From: Liopterus haemorrhoidalis
Taxonomy: Eukaryota; Arthropoda; Insecta; Coleoptera; Dytiscidae
DNA length: 64,000 nt
NCBI GenBank assembly: GCA_963971575.1
Contig: OZ020625.1
Location: 26,623,253 to 26,687,252 of the forward strand
Direction: 5' to 3'
The translations under genes and the position numbers were made by a program. The notes beneath the pieces are model-generated. The model saw only the letters and a list, made by a program, of their open reading frames with translations. It searched no databases and was not told where the DNA came from. Within the stretch, counting starts at the first letter, position 1. The number at the start of each line of letters is the position of its first letter. Below are positions 48,201 through 54,811 of this stretch, piece after piece.

Positions 48201-51200
48201 AATTCAAAATGCGCGTCTGCGCAGACAGTTCAAAACTGGTTATTTCATGACGGTAACTTAAGGACAAAATTACTGTAGCTGATGACAGCACCAGAGATTT
48301 AAACATCAAGTGTGAAAGCATACCGATCTTAAACATCGGTGAACTTTAAGTTCACTCGTCTTAAAGATCTAGTGTGAAAAGGGTATTAGTAATTAAAGTT
48401 TAGTATATAAACCGAATGTAAGGTTTTAAATCACTAATGTTTTCCTTCCTTTTAGCGGCCTTTTATATATTTTAATATACTTAAGGTTATTTTTAGGAAG
48501 AATAGTAAAAAATAGTTGTGGTGTACTACTGATTTTCTATCTGACTAGTGAAATGAAACTATTACAAATCAATAAGATAATTTTACCATACTTTTTCCAA
48601 ATAATAATGAATAAGAATTTCGTGAACGTGTATTTTTACCGACCGCCAACATATTTAAGGGAGGTATTGTGATCATACCGATTTTGACATTTCAAGATTT
48701 CGATGAATCTCCACGAATTGAGGTCCCTACATAACGTTTTGACTATTTTTAGCATGATGTCTGTCGGTCGGTCTGTCGGTGTGTCTGTCTATCTATCTGT
48801 CTGTCCGTCTGCCCGTCCATCCGTCTGTCTGTGTACACGTGCAGAGCAAATTCGCATAAAAGGATTTTTATGAAACTTCATATTCAAGGTTTTCACATCA
48901 ATTGCACGAGTTGATCAACTTTTGGTAAAAAAGATTTTTGCGAATATTTCACAGGAGAAATATTTAGAAAAAAATTATTTAATAAAAGTTGCTGTAAAAG
49001 CAATAACCAACATCTTTTATCTGATACATTTTTTGATAAAGCAGCTTAAATTAAACAAGTACTTTGTGATGGCGGTCCTGTGGTGGCCACAGCTGATTTT
49101 TGGGTTTTGTAGGTATGACCAAAAAACCCTTATACAGTCATTTTGTTCTCTGTCTGTCTGTTCGGTAAAAATTGGAATAGTACAACAGGAATTTTTGATT
49201 AGATTATGTTTCCAGAAAATAACGCATTTTTTGTGTTTTTAACTAAAATATGTTAAATATTTAATTCGTTATGTAACACAGTAGATAAGTAAGCCCTCTT
49301 AGCGTAATGCGTTTCGTCGCTGCTTTGTAATTTGCAAACTAGAGTTCGAATCCTGTCAAATTTAATTTTTCTGTTTTTTTTTTTGCATTTTTATTTTGTT
49401 TAAATTATTTTGTCAAAATTAAGTTATATTTTGATAAATGTTGCATTTAATTTTTAAAAGCGTAAATTTAATAACCAGTGGGAAGTGTTGAAATTATAAT
49501 TTAATTCTATGTTTGAATGTATACGAAATCAGAGGGTGGGGTTTATGATTTAAGCAACCAATAGAAGCCATAGGCGCAATTTTCAAAATTTTAATGAACC
49601 TTGCTATATAAAAAAAAATACTGCACATATTTATGCTCGAGAAGGATTTTTATAATTGAGTAGTTCTTAATTGTTGAATATTTTCAATAAATACTAGTTT
49701 TTTAAATATTAATAAGTTAACAATATTGGTGTAATCTGTAGCTTTTAAATGCTTTTAGCACACTCTCACTCTTTTTCCCGTATTTATAGTACTTTCCCAT
49801 GATTTTTTACCTATTTATCTCTTCTACAACACCAAATATATTTATTATTTTCATAAATTGTTTTACATTTGGAAATAATGGAAGTGAATGTTTCTCTCAA
49901 ACAAACAACTACAACCAAATACACAGCAGTTTGTGATAATTCATTAATTCACAAAATAATATAAAAAAGAATAATAGTTGCAATCAAAAGTTAATGTTAC
50001 AAACAAACTGGAACATTAAAGTTTAAACGCGATACAAACAACACGAGGTAGCCACTAGTAAACAATGAACAGTTACTTGTTCCACTAGTTCAAATTCTGT
50101 CCTTTTGGTGTCACTTCATAGCGCCGTTGAGCCCAATATATGTCTTGTTCTCTACACAACTTAACTCTTGTACTAATTAGTATTTTTGTTGACAGATGGC
50201 AGCAGGTTACGGCGGAATGGGACGTGGACGCGGCATGGCGCCCAATAATCCAAACTTTTCAGTTCCTGGGCGCGGATTCTCTATGCCAAATAAAAATAAC
50301 AAAGGTCCTACATGGCCAGCTAACAAAAAGACTGTAAGTCAGCCCAATTACGTAAGTCTATTCCATTGATTCAATATTTTATTTAACGTAGATAAGTAGA
50401 TACTAATAGTTTGCCTTAACTTCTTTACGCTAGAAAGCTTATATTAACGTAAACTGGTCTTGGTTATTTTCTTGCGAAGTATTCTGTATCTTCCTAATTA
50501 GTAGATTGCTTTCTTACTAATTTTTAGCATCAAGATTCCTTCTTTTGTTGTTTTTTTTTGATAAAAGAAGCTACAAGTGATGCTAGAATAAGTGAAATGC
50601 AGTATTGTTTTGTTTCTTTCGGTTTATTTCAAAGGAACAAACTGTATTTTTTACATTTTAATAATTTTAAATACCGATTTTCACCAGGCAAAACTAAACC
50701 AATGTTTTGTTCTTTAATGTTTTAATATTTATAAACCAATAAACCTCATAAATGCCAGAGGATAGCAACGTAGAATCTTTAAAGCAGAAATACCAATGCG
50801 AGTAGTGAAATTTTGACTGATGAAAAAATATGTTTAGTTATATATTTTTCACTTTGAACACTATTAGTATATACTTGCAGTCTCACGTGAATTAAATTGA
50901 TTAGTAATTATTTTTAATTTTGCATATTATTGTATTTTTTTCAATTTTCAGATTAATAATAAGAAGAAACGATATGTGCCAGATAAACCGAAGAAGTTAA
51001 ACGATAAACCGAAGATAAACCGAAGCGGACTTACAGTTCAACTCCAGACTGGGTGAGTATAGGCATTAAGGGCCAATCTCTCAATCGGCCCGATTCTGTA
51101 AAAAGTTACTAGGTTAGTTGCTACTGAGTAACGTTGCTACGAAATAACTTTTATAGTAACTTTGTTATCAATCGCCAAACAATTGGTATTCTCCAAGCAT

Positions 51201-53455
51201 AAGCACAAGCAACGTTCTTATAACAAGTTATATTTAGTAACGTTGCTACAAAGAACCGTGAAGCTAGAAGCAGCTTACGTTCTGCGCAGGCGAGGTATTC
51301 GTTTTTAATTGAGTTTGACAGCTATGTTGTGAGTTTCTGAGGTTAAACGAAAAATGTTTTATAAACAAAATCAGAAAAAGAATTGCAAACAGATGGAAAT
51401 TCTGTTGAATTTCCTGGCAAATAACCCGATCATGGCCGGCGATACGAGTGTTTAAAAAATAATTGACAGGAACGAGTGGTGGTGCTGTGGTGATGTGCTA
51501 TGTGGTTACTGTTTTCTATGTGGTGGTGCAAGTTATAGTCCAAATTTAAATGAATTGCGTGAAATACAGTTAAAGAAGTTCGGATAGCCATTGAACAGGC
51601 GCGCACTTAAAACATTGATCTGGGAAGGGTCCATTTCGAAAAAATATCTGTAATATAATACAAATGTATTGTTGTGTTTTTATGGAGAGGATTGGGTTTA
51701 TATATTAATTTAATTTTGATTATAATTTAATTTTTAATAATAAAATAGGTGATTCTTATTTGCAATCGCTTAGTTTTTATTAAATAAGATTTGGTTTTTC
51801 AAATCCTTGGGGGAGGGGGTCTGAACTCGTCGACCACCCCCTTGTGTGCGCGGCTTCTATTGACAGTCGTAGTTAATACATTTAAAAAATATTGTACTGT
51901 TATACTATTATAAAACAAATGTAAATAAACAAAAAAAAAAAAAAAAAATAGAAATTGAAATAAAGAACTCGAAGAATTTTGTGCTATACAAAAAATAAAA
52001 TGAAAATCCTTCTATAATTATTGTCTCTATGTGCCCTTCATTGTAAAATGCTTGAAATAATTCATTATTAAACAGAAAAATTGCGATTTTTCACGATTTT
52101 AACAAGTTATTTTGAAGTTACTAAGTGTAGCAACTGCTTTCTGTTAGTTGTTATCCATAATAACTTTTTTAGCAACTAGTTACTAATTTCATAGTAACTT
52201 TTTTCTTACAGAATACGGATTTCGTGAAAGTTGCTAAAAAAGTTACTGACCTTGTATTTAGCAACTTTTATTGTAACTTTTTTGTAGTAACTCGCTTACA
52301 GAATTGGGCCGAATATCAGTTTAAACTAAAAATGAAGATTAAACTAAATTATAGTTGATAGATAATGGGATTCGGACCAGTCAGAAAATAAAACAAAATT
52401 TATTAACTTACGTTTCGATTTAATTTAAATCTTCATCAGAGCTACAAAGATATATAGAATTATTAACTTATTAAGTTTACATGTATTAAAATATAATAAT
52501 GTTCAAATTTAACATATCAAGTAGTTAAAACAAGCATTACAAAATTGTCGGAATTTAAAATATAACACAAAATAATTATTAAAGAGTAAAAACACACAGT
52601 GAATTTCTGTAATCATTCAACATTGAAATTATTATAATGCATGGCTTACCTAGTAACGACAAATTATTTTGACAGCAATGTTAAGGGGGGGTAGGTCTGA
52701 ACCACATTTTAAGCATATTTTTGTGAATTTTGTTCAAATCTGTGGTTAAATTTATTCATTTTCAAACTAAGTACATATATAAAGTATGTTTTGAAGAAGA
52801 TACAAAAAAATTTGAAGGCAAAATATGGCGAAATGAGCCAGCTGTGGCAAATCTTCTCAGACTCCGGGAAAAAAATTAGATTTTGCGGTGACCAGCATAA
52901 CTCGTCACTGGATCATCTGAAATCAAAAATCCAAAAAGATTTTGTTAGTTTATGAGTTTGCCGAGGTAATGACGTTGAGTTTTTATTTTTAAAATTATTT
53001 TTCAGTTTTTAGCGTTACTTAGAAGACAAAAAAAATTAATTCCCCCTAAAAAAAACCTAAAAATGAGTATATTTGTGATTGTTAAATATTAAATTAATAA
53101 TATTATTGTTTTATTTGTTTAAATTTGATTAAATTTGTTTATTTTAAAACTGCACATATTTAGAAACTTAAATAAAGGTATTAGGCATTCGAATTAAAAT
53201 TCATAAAAATATATTTTGACATAAAATTTGTTTTGGCATCCCAAATAATCATCACACAGTTAATAAATACCTGCGAAACCCTGAAATGTGTGAAAATTCA
53301 TACTTCACATCAATTTTTTTTCCAGAGAGACAGTTCCAGCATCCGATCTGAGCAAACATAAAGACGAAAAGAAGGAGCCCGAGACCAGCGGTACCAAATC
53401 AGTGGAACACAAGGGCCAAGGCGATGGTCCAACCGTTGAGACAAACGCAAAATAA
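23633..53455 (+). CDS. FAM120A: FAM120A-type protein (constitutive coactivator of PPAR-gamma-like), about 12 coding exons
   Basis: FAM120A/B/C proteins carry an N-terminal PIN/XPG-like fold and are RNA-binding or scaffold proteins. Exons: 23633-23843, 24706-24992, 27328-28090, 30772-30849 (probable), 35602-35986, 36103-36144 (microexon), 38376-38654, 43477-43892, 47091-47278, 50196-50333 (or 50351), 50952-51052 and 53326-53455. Phases join throughout to 3018 bp, about 1005 aa. Hallmarks are MGIQDLQVFL at the start, KLVLDAECCLDRLYGGYFSD, GGQWN, LAVIFNGALEQQR, NTKGTPPPKVWWCPPTC, DDHHQEVIAYCREN, AALLGNYLLP, then EFPPAHLVFRPVRQKVYAII, WFGSNLDDKRRRLRAFLTCL, LRKQELDAFIAQAF, FANDACG-like LLANDACGAPIPW and LQVAGVVVGQW. 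The C terminus has GRGRG repeats and a Lys-rich end. Most of the 30 kb is transposon-filled intron. I cannot tell which paralogue this corresponds to; insects usually have one. AATAAA at 53680 is a likely poly(A) signal. Confidence 0.93.
24360..24550. mobile_element. Short hAT-type MITE with GTCCCGCATT repeats
   Basis: 191 bp. The ends TAGGGTGATCATT and the mirror AATGGTCACCCTA are flanked by a perfect 8-bp duplication CCCATGTA (24352-24359, 24551-24558). GTCCCGCATT occurs about five times inside. It lies in intron 1 of the FAM120A-type gene. Confidence 0.85.
25030..25450. repeat. Dispersed repeat with internal hairpin
   Basis: Starts with an inverted pair (TACGACTGAAAAGTACAGAA and TTCTGTACTTTTCAGTTGTA) followed by AACTTTTTAGTTTTTATTTA. 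It ends with ATGACGTCAGAGTTGGATAG and AAGTATAATGTAGAATGGAC. A second, interrupted copy spans about 54230-55245. Confidence 0.7.
25740..25792. repeat. (TCTG)n microsatellite
   Basis: About 12 tandem TCTG units within the long-inverted-repeat element. The same position in the 31971 copy has about 10 units (32020-32062). Confidence 0.9.
26250..26325 (+). ncRNA. tRNA-like cassette, probably not a functional tRNA
   Basis: An A-box-like TAGCGTAGTGCG and a B-box-like AGTTCGATTCC are spaced as in a tRNA gene, and the sequence between has TTTCTAA where an anticodon loop would sit. The acceptor stem does not pair well. It is followed by a T-run near 26345, which could end pol III transcription. The equivalent site in other copies of the host repeat carries different tRNA-like sequences. 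Confidence 0.45.
26868..27122 (+). mobile_element. THAP-carrying mini-element (255 bp)
   Basis: Inserted in the right arm of the long-inverted-repeat element with a TA duplication (26866-26867, 27123-27124). The ends are TTGTCAACTGACA and, reversed, TTGGCATCTGACA. A frame of about 24 residues, WEYVLRSGKTVKDHFRVCSR then VF, resembles the second half of a THAP domain (C-terminal CSxxF). Relatives at 54551 and 57740 carry the first half. Confidence 0.65.
28300..28760 (+). repeat. Dispersed repeat, GCCCGACC type, with TG microsatellite
   Basis: Starts TGCCCGACCTTAATATATAA, then CACGTTTCATGGTCCAGGGA, a TGTGTG run and AGAGTTCGTTCTGGTACTAA. It ends GGGAGGGCAAGTCTAGCGGA. The same family lies reversed at 37030-37530 and in two pieces at 42055-42330 and 42590-42750. 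Class unknown. Confidence 0.75.
29244..29374 (-). pseudogene. First-exon remnant of a SWIM-type transposon-associated protein
   Basis: The minus-strand frame starts MADKDFVRAQSDNLPNIDAF, continues MLIEYMKNNECYSAEEIRGV and ends KKDL just before a perfect GTAAGT donor. The LPxID-F-M...EIRGVK pattern is, as I recall it, the N terminus of the SWIM/YqaJ-type proteins abundant in arthropod genomes. No downstream exon is recognisable nearby, so it is a stranded fragment in an intron of the FAM120A-type gene. Confidence 0.45.
29465..29650. repeat. Tandem duplication of about 122 bp
   Basis: The block TCTCTTTCTATTCCATAGAA through GAAGTGAGCTCGAAACAATA occurs at about 29471 and again at about 29592, nearly identical. 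Confidence 0.8.
29722..30235. mobile_element. Two adjacent MITEs
   Basis: 29722-29905 is a reversed copy of the GTTTCGTATTACAAAATGAG-type MITE. 29926-30233 is an intact TAAGCTGTTC-type MITE (TAAGCTGTTCACTTTTGTAA to the mirrored end), the reference for the split copy at 8717-10230. Confidence 0.6.
30290..31750. other. Intron sequence around the probable exon 30772-30849
   Basis: Apart from the 78-bp exon and a MITE end near 31130, I see nothing recognisable. A short CCTAACCTAAC stretch at about 31472 is too short to be telomeric. Confidence 0.35.
31759..33950. mobile_element. Inverted-repeat element enclosing a second tRNA-cassette repeat
   Basis: Outer ends AAGTATCATTCACAGCTCAT with ATGTTTTAATAGA are mirrored at 33920-33950; similarity continues inward (TAATTCATAGTG, GTTAATG). 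Both ends are preceded by TTAA or nearly so. Inside, 31971-33035 is a copy of the tRNA-cassette repeat lacking its right arm. Its tRNA-like part (about 32540-32615) has TGGCGTGGTTGG and GGGTTCGAAACC, unlike the copy at 26250. Confidence 0.6.
34210..35490 (-). mobile_element. Mariner element, near full length
   Basis: 1281 bp. The inverted ends CTAGGTCTACAAGTATGAAA and mirror (one mismatch) are flanked by TA (34208-34209, 35491-35492). It carries one transposase gene on the minus strand. It lies 110 bp upstream of exon 35602 of the FAM120A-type gene, antisense to it. Confidence 0.93.
34284..35328 (-). pseudogene. Mariner transposase with one frameshift and one stop
   Basis: Starts MLKMSNFVPNKEHSRTVLLF. 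The HTH region has CERWFRRFKSGDINLTDKEH and LLQEDDSQSQKQLAEQLGVS. The catalytic blocks are ITGDEKWIYFENPKRKKSW (first D), FLHNNAPSHKAK (N where the second D is expected) and YSPDLAPSDYHLF (third block). A frameshift near 34670 separates the part with the second block, and a TAA at 34413-34415 interrupts the C terminus, which then continues in frame to 34284 (WLDEWFAGKGEEFYWRGIHK). Recently active but now inactive. Confidence 0.88.
36103..36144 (+). other. 42-bp in-frame microexon of the FAM120A-type gene
   Basis: Bounded by TTTTCCCAG and TTGTAAGT. It adds 14 codons (SNSANKENRNKK region) between exons 35986 and 38376. Skipping it also keeps the frame, so it could be alternatively spliced. Confidence 0.65.
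36285..36345. repeat. Tandem duplication of a 39-bp unit
   Basis: AATCTAATCGCGACTGTGAT followed by CGAATTTTGACACGAAAA occurs twice in direct succession. Confidence 0.8.
36625..36750. repeat. Short tandem repeat, CGTGATTGGCTAACTGGTGA type
   Basis: About four imperfect units of 33-35 bp with GTGATTGGCTAACTGGGGAC, TTGATTGGCTGACAGGTGAC and CCGTGATTGGCTAACTGGTG. Confidence 0.75.
37030..37530 (-). repeat. GCCCGACC-type dispersed repeat, reversed, with (AC)n
   Basis: Reverse orientation of the 28300-28760 repeat. It includes an ACACAC microsatellite at about 37347-37393 and ends with ATTAAGGTCGGGCAAGTAAA. Confidence 0.75.
37970..38860. repeat. Pair of direct repeats flanking an exon
   Basis: AAAGTCGGTCTTCCTACAAG through GGCTTTGTAGGTGTGAACGG and AATGAGGCATACAAAATA occurs at about 37975-38105 and about 38710-38850, on both sides of exon 38376-38654. 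A related reversed piece is at about 15230-15350. Confidence 0.75.
38877..39206 (-). mobile_element. 330-bp MITE with 98-codon ORF (copy 3)
   Basis: TA duplications at 38875-38876 and 39207-39208; inverted ends as in copy 1. The minus-strand ORF from 39170 to 38874 differs from copy 1 by only a few residues (IASLCK for IASFCK, AN for AY) and has no stop or frameshift. Confidence 0.82.
39379..39810 (-). mobile_element. Mariner-type relic, mostly deleted
   Basis: The ends CGAGAGTTGTCTGTAAAATA and the mirror (TTATTTTACGGAAACTCTTG) are flanked by TA (39377-39378, 39811-39812). The minus-strand frame begins MELPLTATARCELHSVIRFL then CAKDPTPIEIYRQLC, the start of a mariner HTH domain. The rest is deleted or out of frame. 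432 bp. Confidence 0.75.
39816..40074. mobile_element. Palindromic MITE with TTA duplications
   Basis: 259 bp. The ends GGGCCGGTCTTTCCACCTTC and the mirror are flanked by TTA (39813-39815, 40075-40077), as for PIF/Harbinger. The arms match over about 100 bp, so the single strand could fold back on itself. It starts 5 bp after the mariner relic. Confidence 0.8.
40080..40265 (-). pseudogene. 3' fragment of a non-LTR retrotransposon, minus strand
   Basis: The minus-strand frame contains HFYNTKNKNNLYIHKYKHK then IFNELPLKIKNSSNLNQFKT. This is the typical C-terminal end of a Jockey/CR1-like reverse transcriptase ORF (YNTR..., LP..IK, FK.KLK). Only the last about 60 codons remain, in opposite orientation to the neighbouring LINE. 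Confidence 0.55.
40325..41545 (+). mobile_element. Non-LTR retrotransposon (LINE), 5'-truncated, with intact RT frame
   Basis: An open frame runs to 41452 with no ATG at its start; the first codon at 40334 is TTG, so the element is 5'-truncated. Reverse-transcriptase motifs are GTFLDLSKAFDCISHNILL (motif A), [20 protein letters not shown] (motif B), LYADDTTLL (catalytic YADD) and VKFLGIHVD. The C-terminal region has YGILIWG and EYNTRSKND. It ends in an (ATT)n tail at about 41517-41540, typical of target-primed insertion. The open frame suggests a recent insertion. Exact clade uncertain (Jockey/CR1-like). Confidence 0.88.
41597..42750. repeat. Two interleaved dispersed repeats
   Basis: 41597-42050 and 42325-42590 belong to the family with CCGACCGCCAACATATATAA, GTGATCATACCGATTTTGAC and a GTCTGTC microsatellite. 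It is interrupted by a GCCCGACC-type repeat (42055-42330, with a (TG)n run at 42185-42230). The tail of the latter is at about 42590-42750 (GGGAGGGCAAGTCTAGCGGA). Confidence 0.7.
42957..43335. mobile_element. Decayed CAGTCTG-type MITE
   Basis: The left end GGCTATTCCAAACCTTTAGG and the right end TAGTTACGCCTAAACCAAAG are both diverged from the intact copies, but the interior order is the same. Confidence 0.6.
44082..44490. mobile_element. CAGTCTG-type MITE, full length (copy D)
   Basis: 409 bp between TA at 44080-44081 and 44491-44492. The inverted ends match copies A and B. Confidence 0.85.
44934..45006 (-). ncRNA. tRNA-Glu(UUC)-like cassette
   Basis: On the minus strand: TGGTGTAGTGGTTTTGATG (A-box and D-arm like), GCTGGCTTTTCACCCA (anticodon arm like that of tRNA-Glu with UUC) and CAGTTCGATCCCTG (B box and T-arm). 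The acceptor ends do not pair convincingly and the anticodon loop has one extra base, so it is probably a tRNA-derived cassette rather than a working tRNA gene. An AT run rich in T follows downstream. Confidence 0.5.
45355..45759. mobile_element. CAGTCTG-type MITE, full length (copy E)
   Basis: 405 bp between TA at 45353-45354 and 45760-45761; the left terminal bases are AAATCTG. The empty site is visible in other copies of the host repeat (CACATATTTGT), confirming the TA duplication. Confidence 0.87.
45941..46857 (+). mobile_element. Mariner/Tc-type element with DUF4817-like transposase, internally deleted
   Basis: A perfect inverted repeat of about 29 bp (AAGGTGTCTCAAAAGAAATT and onward) at both ends, with TA outside (45939-45940, 46858-46859). 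It carries one open frame, 46056-46751. The perfect ends suggest recent movement. Confidence 0.88.
46056..46751 (+). CDS. Deleted transposase: HTH domains joined in frame to the C-terminal DDE block
   Basis: The frame from the ATG at 46056 starts MERFSGADRALCVREFYKNG, the DUF4817-type HTH found in arthropod IS630/Tc1/mariner transposases, with LIRHWVKKFEETGTMLDKSK and the RPRPSRT linker. A second HTH follows (LSIRKRASALNVHRSSLHRI). After LNFVNQVIERRGDI it jumps to NWPPRSPDLTPMDFFLWGYL, the last catalytic block. The stretch that should hold the first two acidic residues is missing, but the join is in frame and no stop occurs, giving about 231 aa. It could bind element ends and might act as a repressor; it cannot catalyse. 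The frame extends upstream through a GTG without an ATG. Confidence 0.8.
   Translation: MERFSGADRALCVREFYKNGDSATVARRKFCTIRSFRHLNDAPSIPLIRHWVKKFEETGTMLDKSKSGRPRPSRTVENVENVNQSVRDDPNLSIRKRASALNVHRSSLHRIMHKDIKLHPYKIQLVQELKPQNASQRLNFVNQVIERRGDINWPPRSPDLTPMDFFLWGYLKSKVYANKPTSLAHLKENIRHEMAAIPESTCRDVISNFTVRLNECREREGLHLDDIIFKK
47311..48387. mobile_element. TACCCTTTTCACACTAGA-ended element split by a Harbinger MITE
   Basis: The left end ACCCTTTTCACACTAGAACT and the right end (reversed ACCCTTTTCACACTAGATCT) match. Removing 47339-47805 plus one TAA makes the left arm read CTTTAAGATCGG, like the right arm CTTTAAGACGAG. No transposase. Confidence 0.7.
47339..47805 (+). mobile_element. PIF/Harbinger non-autonomous element
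   Basis: 467 bp. The ends GGCCCAGTTGCACAGTAACC and the mirror (one mismatch) are flanked by TAA (47336-47338, 47806-47808). The small frame at 47533-47691 (YDDDYEEMLYINLFIRPRRT, PVYRHRFDNLNLI) resembles the N-terminal start of HARBI1-type transposases. CTTAAG-rich subterminal regions on both sides. Confidence 0.78.
48635..49090 (+). repeat. Dispersed repeat, CCGACCGCCAACATAT type
   Basis: The same family as 41597 and 15703, with GTGATCATACCGATTTTGAC, a GTCTGTC-rich microsatellite at 48761-48832 and CACGTGCAGAGCAAATTCG. The end merges with the GGCGGTCCTGTGGTGGCCAC block also seen at 24620 and 42870. Confidence 0.7.
49095..49633 (+). mobile_element. tRNA-cassette repeat (copy 3), internally deleted
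   Basis: The left end GGGTTTTGTAGGTATGACC, a short TCTG run, then a deletion to the centre. The tRNA-like cassette at about 49286-49360 has TAGCGTAATGCG and AGTTCGAATCC with TTTGTAA in the loop position, where copy 1 has TTTCTAA. It is cut at 49633 by the next element. Confidence 0.65.
49634..50145 (-). mobile_element. Remnant of the THAP/SWIM-type element
   Basis: The right end reads GGTGTCACTTCATAGCGCCG then TTGAGCCCAATA, the mirror of the left end of the element at 59046. The start CTCGAGAAGGATTTTTATAA matches an internal part of that element at about 59440-59460. No intact frame. Confidence 0.6.
50334..50357 (+). promoter_or_regulatory. Two consensus 5' splice sites 18 nt apart
   Basis: GTAAGTC occurs at 50334 and again at 50352 after exon 50196. 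Using the second adds six codons (VSQPNY) in frame. Both match the donor consensus, so alternative splicing is likely. Confidence 0.65.
51085..52312 (+). mobile_element. Harbinger-like element with GTAACT-rich ends
   Basis: The ends TCGGCCCGATTCTGTAA and TCGGCCCAATTCTGTAAGCG (reversed right end). Both subterminal regions carry many AGTTACTA/AAGTTACT units. A broken frame at about 51395-51455 (QMEILLNFLANNPIMAGDTS) looks like the start of a Myb/SANT-like domain used by Harbinger accessory proteins. No clear target duplication. Confidence 0.6.
52331..53149. other. Intron sequence without recognised content
   Basis: AT-rich, no coding frame and no match to the other repeats in this window. Confidence 0.35.
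53150..53325 (+). mobile_element. Tail of the tRNA-cassette repeat forming the last 3' splice region
   Basis: GCACATATTTAGAAACTTAA through TGTGTGAAAATTCATACTTC and ACATCAATTTTTTTT equals the tail of the copies at 26575-26745 and 32875-33035. The repeat's terminal T-run directly precedes CCAG and the last coding exon at 53326. Confidence 0.8.
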
Positions 53456-54080
53456 AAACAACTCCTCCTACCCTAGATCACGCCCAATATTTTTACGCGC
53501 GTGCGCAGTACAGTTCTGTTTTTTAGTTGTAGGTAACCTCTTTTTTGTATAATTAGGTAAAGTGTTATGATATCGGAAAAAAAAAAAAATACGAACGGTA
53601 CAATTTTGCCGATTAGTTTTTAAGATTGACAAAATTTGAAGAAATTTGAAAAACACGTCAAATGTTATATTGATCTAAAAATAAAATCAGAAAAATACTT
53701 TTAATATAATATTTGATTAGGTATATAATACGCATTAGATCCATGCATATTTATGTTAATCAGTACTAAAACTATGTTTTTAATATCATTGGGTATTGTG
53801 TCCAAACAAATAGTGAATTAACATCAGAAGGCGGATCGTAGCAAACCATTTTATGGAGATTATTCCAAATATTTTTGCCCACTTTGTGCACTTGTCATCG
53901 CATCCATCGAAAGTGTTCTAAAAAGGAAGTATACAATCAATTTTATTTAATAATGAAGTCAAGTGTAATTATACTTTTAATCTAATTTAAATGCCAAAAG
54001 CCAGGTTCAAGCTGCGATGTTAACTTCACTTTTACTATTGGACGTCATTTTACAAACGTTGATCCATGTTTTTTTGCGCT
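53456..54080 (+). other. 3' UTR and downstream flank of the FAM120A-type gene
   Basis: Follows the TAA at 53453-53455. AATAAA at 53680-53685 is the first good poly(A) signal. No further coding frame. Confidence 0.5.
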
Positions 54081-54295
54081 GACGCTTAAATCCATTCTAC
54101 ATTATACTTTTTTGCGAAGCACTACAGATTTTTTGCGTAGTACTGACGTAAAAAGTATAATATGATACACAATACTTTCTTCCAACTTTCGATGCTACAC
54201 TACAACTACACTATTTTCAAAAGTCCTGTCAAATTTTTGGGTAACAGTTTTATACTTCTCAGTCGTACCAACTACCAACTTTTTAGTTTTTAATA

Positions 54296-54385
54296 TAAGA
54301 TTAATAAATAAAACACTCGGTAAGTTTCACAAATATTTTCACAGATATTTGTGAAACTTACCGAGTGTTTTATTTATTAATCTTA
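54296..54385. repeat. Perfect 41-bp inverted repeat with an 8-nt loop
   Basis: The left arm 54296-54336 (includes ACACTCGGTAAGTTTCACAA) is the exact reverse complement of 54345-54385. The loop is TTTCACAG. No mismatch in 41 bp. Confidence 0.95.
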
Positions 54386-54550
54386 TTTTAAATATGTTTC
54401 ACCGAGAATACACGGACTCCTCTGTCAATTATATTTTTAGTTTTTGTTTACAACTTATCTTTTAGAAGTTTATTAAGTTGATAAAAAGTTTATTTAGAAC
54501 ATAATTAAATATAAACTTTCCAATTAAACAATATTTATAAATTGATTCTA

Positions 54551-54811
54551 TTGAGAACTGACAATAACTGAAGTGATGCCTAGCGGAATATTTTGGAACT
54601 TAGCGGAATAAGATTTTGTTGAATGTGGCTCATTTAATTGCATTGTTTGTATGTGTTAAAGTGAAGAAAATTTTAATGTCTTTAAAATCGCAACAGAAAA
54701 TTAACTGCAATGTGAATTGTTGTGTATCAAATGGCAAATGTCAAAAAATCCTATTCCAATCGCCATTTTGTAAGCGACAACAGCGCCTCTATAGGTAATG
54801 TCTATTCTCAA
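54551..54811 (+). mobile_element. THAP-carrying mini-element (261 bp)
   Basis: TA duplications at 54549-54550 and 54812-54813; the ends are TTGAGAACTGACAATAAC and, reversed, TTGAGAATAGACATTACC. The frame from 54676 (MSLKSQQKINCNVNCCVSNG) resembles the start of the THAP-like protein at 57847 (MSLKLQEKIKCNVNCCVYLC). The C-terminal half is missing. Confidence 0.6.
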
